In this document: piece by piece, positions 22,688 through 33,384 of the stretch
Layout of the letters: each line of letters starts with the position of its first letter
Position numbering within the stretch: the stretch's first letter is position 1
Source of the DNA: Acanthopleura granulata
Taxonomy: Eukaryota > Mollusca > Polyplacophora > Chitonida > Chitonidae
Direction of reading: 5' to 3'
DNA length: 64,000 nt
NCBI GenBank assembly: GCA_016165875.1
Contig: JABBOT010000003.1
Coordinates: 36,830,672-36,894,671, forward strand
The notes under the pieces: generated by a model
Database searches by the model: none
Told to the model about the DNA's origin: nothing
What the model saw: only the letters and a program-made list of their open reading frames with translations
Position numbers and translations under genes: made by a program

Positions 22688-25600
22688 ATGACAGCTTTAG
22701 ACAAAACATTCCGTGAACTGGAGAACTTCAGGACAGATTTCTCCTCCGATGAAAAGAGAAAGAAGGTTGGAAATTATCTTTTGGAACGTACGCTTGGCGG
22801 GGGTTCCTTCGGCAAAGTCCGGCTGGCCTCGCACATATTCGCCAAGGAGAAGGTAAGACGGGTCAAAGTATTTCCTAATGGCTTTTTTGTAACACTATAC
22901 CCAGCAATGAATTAAGCCGTGAATTTGTCACTGGGTCAGTTTACATACAGTCTTGAGTATTCCAAAGGCTTTATCTGGCTCCTGAACTGGTGTTAAGGCC
23001 CGTAGTACAAAAGGTCATTAAAATTCAAAGTCACGTATTTAATGTGGTGTCCGGGCAGAACGCCAACAAACATAAGTCTAAGTGGATTATTTGTCGCTGA
23101 ATTTTCTAGATCGATTTAGGACTGAGTGCTTGAACTACACGTCAAGACCTCTACAAAAGCTTACGTGCCTATATACGATTTTAGTTTCTTCGCACGGATA
23201 TAAATATATAGTGCACGCTGGCTTTCCTATAGGCTTATAGCTCACATATGCATATGTATTTATGTATAAAGTTTATCTATTTAAGATTAATACCAATAAA
23301 TAAGTCACACATCTGACTTTAACCCTCGATTTATGAAGGGGGAAAAATATAAGTAGACGAGTTTTATGATCCTGCTCACTTTTCAAAAACTTTTTCCATG
23401 TTATAATAATGTTGAAGCATTAAAAAGCCAGCCTGTAATACGATTACACCGGGTGAAATGTGTCAAGGAAGCTTCAACTGGAATTTGAGCAGAAAATACA
23501 CAAGTTTGAAGTAAAGAAACGAAGATGAAATGATTCTCACTTTTTCATTATCTAAGCACTGGATTTCACAGAACATCTACACCAAACAGTATTAAGCCAG
23601 TGTTGATATAAATCACACTTGTTAGGATGTGTCCACTATTTGAGGACGAGGCTGCAGGTTTAGCAGGAGCTGGCCATCAATTCAGTATGAGTTACATATG
23701 TGTTTATGTTTTACTATAATTTGGGTCAAGTTGCCGAAAGATATGCTGCATAAAAGAACTGTATATGGCGCACAGTCATGGCCTCAATGTGTATGCCACG
23801 GCTGATAAATGCATTTATGCAGTAAGAATCTATATCTAATAGGAAAGCCTCGTTAACATTTCAGGTCTGTGTATTTCCATGCTTGATAAATTGCATGTGT
23901 GTCTATCAGGGCGAGCGTAAATGCCTCTGATAATATAGAGAGGTGACTTCATCGGTTAGATTAGCCTGACATCAAAGTTCATGTGATACCTTTGTGCTGT
24001 ATTTATACTGAAATACATATGTGCCTAGGTTCTACACACAGGATACAGAAGAGTAGGCTATAGCGTTGTACGGGGGAATATAAGTCAACTGTCAGGCTTT
24101 AATTACTTGGAACACCGTGAAGTATAATGATAGACAAAACGTTTCTAGATGCCTGGTGTCGTCTATTTCAAAGGAGGGCATAGGTTTCGTTTCCGTCTTG
24201 ATTAAAAAGAGTCAGATATAATAAGGTAGTAATTGAGAGGGCACGTGTGAGGAATGGAGACAGTAGTTCGAATCCTGCAAACGCCGATTTGTGTCCAGTC
24301 CTAAATAATGAAATTCAGTAAGTTCTTGTGGTTCTTTCGGACATCATTGGGCAAACCTGGTGCCAAGTGTAAATCAGTAAATGTGGCCTAGAAACTGATC
24401 AATAAAAGCTGTTAACGTAACCTGCTTCCAATCAATCAAGCAGTGAATCAATCAATCAGTCAAAAGGAAAGGTTCAATGAATTAGCAAGTAAATCACACA
24501 ATTACAGGTTGCTGTGAAAGTGATAACCAAGAAAGCCATTTCCCTTCGGGAGTACTTGCGGAAGAACCTCCGCCGTGAAGCGCTGATGTTGCAGAGGTTA
24601 TGTCACCCGAACATCATACATCTGTACGAGGTTATGGAGACGGAGAACGGCTACTACTTGGTGCTAGAACTGGCGGCCGGAGGGGAGTTTGTCAAGTATC
24701 TGTCAGAGAAGTAAATACGATGTGGATGATTTTTTTATTGACGTACAAGAACAGATATAGCCAGGCGGTGATACGTCTTTAGGCGTATAACAGATCTTGA
24801 TGTCGACTTGTTTTTTCAGTTTTAGCACTGCGTTGACGTAAATGCATTGGTACTGTACGTTAGCGATAAGGGATCTTATTTTCAGAGTTACTTAACTGTT
24901 ACACAGTCTCTCCGGTGACCGCAGGTCAGTAAATCTTTTAACTGCGTGAAAAGTTACATGTCATAAATATTGCCATATTACGATACCGTGTTAACAGAAA
25001 ACGTCTAAGCGAAGTTGAAACCCGGAAGTTTATACGTCAGCTGGTGTCGGCTGTGGATCATATCCACCAATCAGACATTGTCCACAGGTAAGAAACAACT
25101 ATCTCATAATCCGTGAAACTCTCGCAGAGAGGATGCACCTTTACCCGCGAAATGGCGTCCAAATCCTGCTAAGCAGCCTTTGATTGTTATATTTCCACAT
25201 TAAATACAGATACAGGTGTAGTATACCACATGTATATTCATGTCAAATGTGAAAATTTAACTATCAGAGCAGCTAAAAGAAATGGGTCACGTCGCTGTGG
25301 TTCCGTCTGTTCAATATGATCCATAAAGTCCACCGTAGAATGGAAGCAATTGACTCGATTTAATTTGGTCGAGAAAAAAATACAAAAATGAGTGAAGGTA
25401 TTTTCAGATACAGTTTTTAATTGTCTTTTCACCCACCATAACTTTATCTTTCTATTTCACTTATTCACGTTTTCAGGGACATCAAAGTGGATAACCTGCT
25501 ATTAGATGACCAGATGAACGTTAAAATTATCGGCAAGTAACAATGGGGTACTTTTTCCCGCTTGAAGGTGTCTCGGGTACATAACTCTCTTGTAATACAC

Positions 25601-28600
25601 GACTAATACGGTTTTTTTTGCCAACAAAATGTCATCGCGACGGTAGGAATAAACAATAGATTGCACATCTTAGACTCGAATTTCTGAAGGTAGAAAAGCT
25701 ACCTTACTTGTTTTTATTAGCATTTCAAATATGGATTTTAGGGTTGCATATATGGACGTATAGTGTAAAATACATACATATACGCGTATATATGTAAAGA
25801 AAGAGTTGCAACTATCGGTTTTCTAACAGTTATAATGAGCATGGATTTTATAATGTTTTACTCCTTACTAACTATAGATTTTGGACTCGGTAATTTTTGT
25901 GAGGGTGAACAGACTCTGACAACGCAGTGTGGTTCCCCAGCATTCACTGCACCGGAAGTGTTCAGCAAGCGGAAGTATGGACCGCCAGTCGACATCTGGA
26001 GTTTGTAAGTACAAAAGATAATTATTTACGAACCCAGTTTTCCTAACGTCGCTGGTTTTAATGGCGTACATATACTCCATGCACCCAAGATTTCCTCCAG
26101 CCCTAAACATGCTGCTTGTCTTTCAGGTGAAAATATTCTTTGTATATATACATATTTTAGAAACACAGACAGCGTCGGCTTGATTGAGTTAAATTGAGTT
26201 GTGACGTGTTATAAATTATATTAGGCAAGGTGTCTCATTGAGCACACATGGTGTTAGGCCTATACGTGTAGCGTCCATGGCAACGTAATACCTACAACAC
26301 TGGTTGCCATGGCGGTTCTGTGCGTGTAATTATATAAATCAGCTCCTGTGTAGAGCGTGTAACACCCGAGTCCAGTTTAAAGACGGACCCTGGTTAATTA
26401 AGCGTAATAGTTCACCTTGAGGTAATTCACATGAAAGTATGACTGAATCGAAAATATTCTTGCGTGAAATATGAGAACATATTTTATAATTCCCAACAAA
26501 AAGAAAAACAGGTATTTTAGCTAATGGAGATTTATTATCGAGTTTTAAAATAAAGATTATCTTAAGAAATAGCACCAGCTACACTAAATGCCGTCATTTT
26601 GGTAGGAGCCATTGCGTTAGTGGGCTATCGCCTATGAGCCTGAGATCTCTACTGTTCCAGGTAAATCATACACGTTGGTGCAAAGTTCTCAAGACAGGAA
26701 ATAGTACACTCGAACTATTGCCTAAAAGAAGAAAAAATGGCAATTCATATGATAGGCAACAAAGAGAAACAGTAACTTTTACGTTGTATTTAACGATTTG
26801 TCAGTCATATGACTACGTGGTGTCCTTAGAATGTACACGTACTTGTGTCTTCCTGCGACAGAGCGAGCGCATGCCGCCAAAGTGCTTCCGGCACTAGAAC
26901 GCCATGCCGAAGACAAAAGACATAACAGCCCACCCAGTCACATTATACTGACTCCGGGCTGACCAGTCCTGTTTCCTTGCTTTAACTGAGACATGTCTAC
27001 TCTGGACCCTCTTGTAAACCTGGGCTTTAAATAATTAGTGGTCACATAAAGACCACAGGCAATTTCCACAGACAGTGAAGAAAGTGTTCTTTTAAAATAA
27101 TACATAGGCGAAATCATTGAGTTGAATTTTCCTGTAACATGTTGTTTGCTTTGTCTCACGTTATCACTAGAGGTGTGAACATGTACATCATGCTGACAGG
27201 CCGGATCCCTTTTGAAACAACGCAGCCGTATAACCTGACAAGACTCTACGCCGCTATGTTAAGAGGGTGTTCTGTGCCAGACACTTTGTCAACAGGTAGA
27301 GAGCAATGTAAAAGTACTCGTAAAACTCTTTGCCACCTTTAATAAAAGTGTTCAAGGCTATGTACTCCTTTGATCGCTCTTGGTGGTACGTCACACCTTT
27401 AAGTGTATGTGTGCTCACAAATCACTTAGATAGCACACAGTCACTACAGAAACTATGCGTTTTAACCCTTTTTTGCAGCCCGTTAATTTTAATTTAATTG
27501 AAAACATTTAAGTTTGTTATGTTCACATTTTCGAAAGTAGAGAAAAGTTTTCAGAGAAGATGTCTGTGTAACAATCCTGTTAGGCAAATATTCGGCGTCT
27601 TTTAATTTCTTACAAAAGTTGAATTAATTTAACTTCTCAAATCAACCCTTTATGAAACATATGATGATTGTGTCTAATCCCATAATCTGACCTGAAAAGG
27701 GCGAAAATCAGCCTCATATAACTTCTGTTACCTTCCACAATCCACGAAACGGTCCCCTTTAATAAGGACAAATTAACACTACTGATATTAAAGATAAAGG
27801 TAAAATGGTCTAATTGGTCATATTCAAGAAAAATACGTGTATATCAAAAAGAGTATACTGTTCCTTTCGCAGGGTGTCAAGAACTTATTCAGCGTATGTT
27901 AGACCCCCGGGATAATACCCGAATTACGATAGAGGAGCTTGTCATGAACACTTGGCTAGCAGATGGATACACCGAGCCAATCCCGAGGGTGGGCCCTGTA
28001 CAAGGTAGTAAGTGCCCCACAGTTTCCCAGGATGTGGTGGAGTACATGTCCAGGGTAATGAAAACCCCGGAGAAGGTGCTGCGACGGGCCATCCACAGCC
28101 GGAAGCCAAACTCTTACGCGGCAATGCATGATTTGTTAGTTGACAGGCTGGGAAAAGGCTTTGGTTTCCCCGTTGCCGAAGGTCAAAGTAAGGATGAGAT
28201 GTCCCCAAGCCCAGGTCATGAGGGCCATGAAAGCGATGGCATGGGAATTCCCGCCCCCAAATCACACCTAAATAACGGTGTGGTCTCTGCTTCTCTAAAG
28301 TGCAACAATATTCCAATAAATGCCGTACTACAAAATCAAACTGACAATGGAATTGGGCGTTGTGTTCTGAATGGTCAGGACAATAACGAAAAGGTGTTTT
28401 CAAACCAAACACATCCAAATGACAAACTGCAGTCGGATGTTAATGTTGGAATGAAAGGTAACATTGAGGCCTATAAGATCTGCAGACGTTGTGCAGTTAA
28501 TTTCGAAGCCGACCCGAAAATCAAAAACACAGCGGAAAGCTCCCCAGAAGTCAATTATCTGCCATCAGACAACTTGTGCTGCAAATGTGGTAAATTGATG

Positions 28601-30007
28601 TCCTGGGCAGAAAATGTGGAATCTGTGATAGAGCATCTTTTGCATCTGCAGAAGTTTCTTCCAAATTTCCAGGACATGATTACCACGGCAGACGGTTTTA
28701 AACATCGCGGCACAAGAGGCAGTTCATGTAATAACATTGTTTCCTTCCTTAGTGGTGTTGACGACGAAACCTTCGATAGAGCTTTAAAGCTACTCCGAGG
28801 GTACGGCAGTTTGTCTGACCCACCAGCACCACCAAACTCAGCGTACGACGGCCGCAGGTTTGGCAAACAAGACCAGTATGGCTCTGAAGCAGAAGGTTTG
28901 CTGGATACATCCGTTTTGCCCAATTATAGACAAGTCCTTGGCACCTTTGCAAAAGCAGGTAAAGGTGAAACTTTGTCATTGCAACGGAAACTCGATAATA
29001 ACGCTTTCCTGAACATTTTACCGCCGATAGAAAAACCCTTGCAAGGTGGTGAATTATTCCGGGACCCAACGTCTCTTGCTGAGGAAAGGTTGTTACAGGC
29101 GGCGCAGAGGAGACAAGCAATACAAGGTACCACAGATGAGAGCCTACAGCGGAATTCAGTGCTATACAACCAGCATTCCATTTCAGGTAGGCAATATATA
29201 TGTTTCCTTTCCACACTTGCAGTTACGAATTCGATATTTCACTGGCGTCCCAAGTATTGTCGTTATTGTGAACGGTGTAATTTAAAAATGTAAGGTGTAT
29301 GTCTTAAATGTCTACTGGAGGCAAAAGCAAAGCGCATGACCCATGAATTGAAAAGACAACTAGCGAAGTAACTCCTCTGAATAGAAATAACAGACTTGTT
29401 TACTAGACTGCTGCACTCTTGAAATCACTTACAAGGGCTTTGACAACAAGATATAAATGTATTCATCAGCATTTCGTATTATCCAGAATAATTTTCTATA
29501 AAAACGTACTATATTTGTGTTACCAAATAGTTGGGCACATGCGTGGCCGAGTAGTTAGCGTGCTAGCGCATGGCAGTGACTCAAGGAGTACTCCAAAACG
29601 CTGTCGGTGAGTCCATCTCGAGTTGGAACGCTGGAAGGTTTGTCAGCATCGGGGGCTTTTGGGGGCTCTGTACCTATTTCCTCCAATCATTAAGCTGACT
29701 GCCGCCATATAACTGAAATATCTTATCAAATAAATAAAATAACCTACAATGTAATGTTGCAGGTGCTGACATATTATCGACTATACCACCAAGAAGACCA
29801 GTTAAACTAAATCATTCATCCGGCGATAATGACGACAACAACAAAGGCTGGGAGAGAGGTTCTCGGTTAACATGCATGTGCAGTGGGCAGTTTGCGAACT
29901 CTCGCCTACGTCACAGTGTGGGCGGAGACGTGCCTCGACTTCGAAATTCTTCATTACCAAAACATTCAAAGCCGAATGTATTTAAACCTAGAAAGACGAC
30001 AAGATGA
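22688..30007 (+). CDS. HUNK: HUNK-like AMPK/SNF1-related serine/threonine protein kinase, eight coding exons
   Basis: Exons: 22688-22852, 24508-24710, 24998-25087, 25477-25532, 25878-26004, 27171-27295, 27873-29186, 29763-30007 (stop TGA). All junctions keep frame, giving 774 aa (human HUNK is about 714). The cytosolic kinase domain (about residues 27-285) is complete: glycine loop GGGSFGKV (37-44), VAVK lysine K59, HRD aspartate D154 in HRDIKVDN, DFG at 172-174, activation loop TTQCGSPAF with the Thr that upstream kinases phosphorylate in AMPK relatives, and APE. HUNK rather than NUAK or SIK is indicated by LRKNLRREA, METENGYYLVLEL and GVNMYIMLTG. A UBA-like segment follows (about 311-353), as in AMPK-related kinases. 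The 438-codon seventh exon encodes a low-similarity tail with two CxxC pairs (459-462, 491-494). The start is the first ATG after an in-frame TAA at 22658; the context gives no earlier in-frame ATG. Intron 4 has a GC donor. An untranslated upstream exon is possible. Substrates are unknown. Confidence 0.9.
24205..24470 (+). repeat. Possible tRNA-derived repeat with (AATC)n tail in kinase intron 1
   Basis: A B-box-like 'agttcgaatcctgc' at about 24267 lies about 160 bp upstream of a run of AATC repeats ('aatcaatcaagcagtgaatc' and onward, about 24431-24462). The combination looks like an old SINE with a simple-sequence tail, different from the main family. Weak evidence: only one copy is seen. 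Confidence 0.3.
26821..26990 (+). repeat. Dispersed repeat family B, copy 1 (kinase intron 5)
   Basis: Shares with 53694-53845 the start 'gtccttagaatgta', the middle 'cttcctg/cttcttg ... atgcc' and a long near-identical core, 'acccagtcacattatactga' followed by 'ccgggctgaccagtcctg' and 'tttcc(t/c)tgct'. Both copies lie inside introns. The core looks constrained or recently spread. Family name unknown. Confidence 0.8.
29537..29740 (+). mobile_element. Degenerate SINE in kinase intron 7
   Basis: tRNA-like head 'gtggccgagtagttagcg', then diverged body and tail 'ccgccatataactgaaatat', 'caaataaataaaat'. It ends about 20 bp before the acceptor of the last kinase exon at 29763. Confidence 0.75.
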
Positions 30008-30545
30008 CTCCAGTTCAGTGTTAAAATATTTTATTTGAACACATGTACGTATCTGATCGCCATGCAGCATTTTTCTTGCATGGTTCGTGCTATAACGTGT
30101 GAAATTCATTTGGGCTGAAAAGCTGGAGGGGAAAGACGCTGTTGTGCATTCATGTAATGAAATTAATCAAATGCAACTCAGACCCAAATATTAAAAACAG
30201 ATTAGGCTACAGCAGTCTTTTGACTAATGTCAACAGTTCTGTGTCCAGGAAAAAACCCACCTTTCAGTGCGGTTATTAACTTGGGGCACTGTTATTTAAA
30301 ATTCATTTACAATGAGTTAATCAATGACTTAACCTCTGTAATAACTGTAATTTCCCATCTGGATGACTGGACCCGTCAAACACCCGGCATTAGGACTTGG
30401 AAGTCATTTTATTGACGTCAAGTGCTCCTTTCCCGACTCATCATAATTACGTCACATTAAAGACCGGGCGACGTTATACTTGATACTGATACGTTGTAAC
30501 ATTATAGACGTTGCGCTGCAATTCATTTTTGACAGCTCAAGGTCC
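30008..30545. other. 3' flank of the kinase gene
   Basis: Probably includes the kinase 3' UTR. No canonical AATAAA was noted close to the stop. A CRE octamer is present at 30413-30420. Confidence 0.4.
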
Positions 30546-32550
30546 AGGGCCTCGTTTGACTAACAAGTCTAAAGTCGTAAATCTTAATCTTAAGGCCCAA
30601 GTCCTAAGTTTTACCAGTACACAGTAAAGTATAGGTAATATTGTTTAGTGAAACAGTCGTAAGTCGTAATTTAGGACGGTTGCGACTTACGACTTTTAGT
30701 GAAATGGGGGTCTTGCTTCACACTACCGCCACCTGGCGGGATTATTAAAATATTCCTCCTTCCATTATCAAACAGGTGCACGAACAGTCCCTTGTCACGT
30801 CGCAATGATTGTCTCATTGTTGAACCCCACCGCTAGGGCATGTCGTTGCCCCTCCTGTCGACCCCATATATCGCACCTTTCGGAACTCTTCAGGGGTTTC
30901 CGATCGGCCGTCAACTGCCCTCGGAAGGGTTAGGTCAGAAATACCATGTTATCATGTTATCCGCCACTCGTGTGGTCAATTTCAAAATGGGCTGACCATA
31001 TCACGTGATTCAAAATGATACCCAACCCCTCTGAGGAAGTTTGAGGGATGAATAAATGGCGTTTACAAATGAGACAATGTACCATACGTCATACTAACAC
31101 ACGCTATTCTTAATGGGATTCTGACAGAGATCCGAAGTGGGCACATGACGTCATTTTAGTGACGCTGAAAATTCTACTGCATCATCAACGTGACGTCACA
31201 GTGAGTAGACAAAACACATCATAAATAAAACCGTTCTACGCAACATGTTTAGTAAAAGATTTGTGACGTAAAAGTCACTGTAGCGGCACCTGTTGGGAGA
31301 GGAAAATCCGCCGATACCTTATTTTCGTGGCGCTCATTGACGTCATGTTTTTAGTAATATTGTTGAAATGAAGTAAACAGCATTGGAGACACAAATAGCG
31401 TAACTTCGAAAAACATAAGCTTCAAAGTTTACGCGTATTACGTTAAACTTATCTGTGGCACTACAGGGTTAAGCATTGGAGACTTTAGTGTCAATCCAGG
31501 CTGTATACTCCGCGAGAGGTGACGTATGATTTCTTGAGTGGGGTAATATGAGATAAACTTGAATATTACCATCCCCTAAAACGTACACGGTGAAAAGTTG
31601 TTCTAATGCAGGAAAACAATCATGATTATCTACATAGGGCCTACTTAGTGTGTGAATAAATTAGTTTCTTAAGGAAACAAAGTTGTGAGAATGGATTAAA
31701 GAAGTTTAATGGGACAGGTCTCAGTACCGTGTGCTTCTACATGTACATGTCCTGTGATAGCTACACGTGAACAGAGTGCCTTTTGAAAGCTGACCTAGGA
31801 ACTGTAAAGCAAAGGTATAATAAGTTAGGTCGAAAAGTACAACAAACATGGCAAAAGTAAGTCCTGAACAAAGTGAAGTGAGGCCACTTTCTCAAGATTT
31901 TGTAAATCCATTTTATCGTAACTTTGTACGGAAATGACGTCTGGGCTGTAGATAGCCATATACCTCAATACCAGAACAAAAACTGTTTCATAAAACATGA
32001 TCCTGCCCTAGGAAAGGTGGACATAATGCCAGGATGTAGTTTCGTGCTTACAATGCATTAAATCAATAGTACGGCTTTTTCTTTCCATGAGCGACTGAGG
32101 TCATTTTCACAAAACTTCATCAGACATTTGTTTGTTTGTTTGTAACTTTCGTCGTAAATCGCATCGCTCTTTGGCACTATAACCTGGACAAAGTCATTTA
32201 CGAACAGTTGATCGTACGGGAATAGCCCGTCTTACGAAGTTGTCGCAATGCCCATAGCAAAATGTATCTAAGAGAAACGTCACCAACTGCGCTTGAGACA
32301 GCTCTGTTAGACTGACTCCTGAAATGATATACACTCCTAAAGCATCGCCCAATTCTACGATTTACTTCACATGGATACTTGGATGTATGCCGCTAAATTT
32401 GTTAAGGCTTAGGAGTGTACATACTGTCAGCTACTCTTGTTGTATGAAACGTCATAATGAACAACGTCACTAGTATGACGTATGTAATCGAAATTGCATG
32501 TGTGCAGCGGTCGTATTGCGTCAAGCTTTCATGACGTCACAATGAAATAC
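30400..32550. promoter_or_regulatory. Cluster of CRE/ATF octamers
   Basis: Perfect TGACGTCA octamers lie at 30413, 31146, 31191, 31338 and 32532, with half-sites (TGACGTA, ACGTCAC, ACGTCAT) between them, for example near 30449, 31264, 31519, 32450-32480 and 32549. One perfect octamer is expected per 65 kb by base-equal chance. The cluster lies upstream of the gene starting at 33385. Binding by CREB/ATF factors is known for the motif; function here is inference. Confidence 0.45.
30546..30714. repeat. Fold-back repeat of the 'gtcgtaagtc' type
   Basis: The two halves are imperfect inverted repeats: 'cctcgtttgactaac' with 'gttta/ttttagtgaaatgggg' at the edges and 'gtcgtaaatctt / aagtcctaag' against 'gtcgtaagtcgtaatttagg' and 'cgacttacgac'. 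Part of the left half recurs at about 62098-62175. It looks like a small MITE-like hairpin element. Confidence 0.6.
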
Positions 32551-33053
32551 GTCACTCCTTCATATGTGTAATAGGAGGAAGATCTTGGTAACATCTACTG
32601 ACGATAGTGGTCTCACGGTATAGAAATTTCACACGGACGGGTAGATCGTTTTGAAGAAGGTAGGAGGCACACTTTATTCTATATCAGATTCCCACAAGCA
32701 ACCCTTTTTACTTTAATAACATCGTTATCATTGCATGAAATATATACTTATATTTCCACGATTTCTATTACAACAGTAGGATATACTGGCAAAGGGAAGG
32801 GCACGTCATTTCTTTGATATTCATATGCTCAAGGTCAAACCCATAAATTATTCATTCATACGGTCTTGGGTCAGTTATACGTCTATCTTTTTTTTTTTAT
32901 AACGAAACATCATTATAGCTACATGTAACACAAGGGAAATTCATCATGCACTGCAGACGAGGTATGTTTTCATTTTCCTAGATCCAGAGAGACGTCCGAG
33001 TAGTATGAAACTGAATCAAAGATTGTCGTGAAAATACAGGTACCTTCAAGGAA

Positions 33054-33227
33054 GTTGCTGGTGTTGAGCCTCACAGTACAAACTGTCAAGAAATCAGGCT
33101 TTTCATACAGCGTTGCTGGTGTTGGCCCTCACAGCATCAGTTGTCAAGAAGACAAGATTTTCTGACAGCGCTGCTGGTGTTAGAGCTCACAGAATAAATT
33201 GTCAAGAAGGTAGGCTCTTCAGAGTTA
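33054..33227 (+). repeat. 58-bp tandem repeat, three clear units, just upstream of an ATG
   Basis: Units start at 33054, 33112 and 33170, each with 'gctgctggtgtt' (first two 'gttgctggtgtt'), 'ctcacag', 'tgtcaagaa' and a pyrimidine/cag end. Decayed units seem to continue towards 33370 ('tcatcaaacac', 'gtgttgaacgtcac', 'gtcatcaaaaag'). It ends next to the start codon at 33385, so it probably lies in the 5' UTR or promoter. Confidence 0.8.
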
Positions 33228-33384
33228 CTCACCTTGGACCTCGTAAAGTAATCTATCAAAAAAGAGTTTCAGGCTTCATCAAACACTTCTCCGCATTTTC
33301 AGCAAAGGGGTTGTTTGTGTTGAACGTCACTTTAAGAGTCATCAAAAAGAAAACTTCTTCAGACAGAAAGTCTGTTGGTCCGCC

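Noticed and set aside
27942..29216. Several antisense open frames of 96-158 codons
   Set aside because: They lie opposite the long kinase exon, which has the family motifs and in-phase splice sites; the antisense frames have no recognisable similarity.
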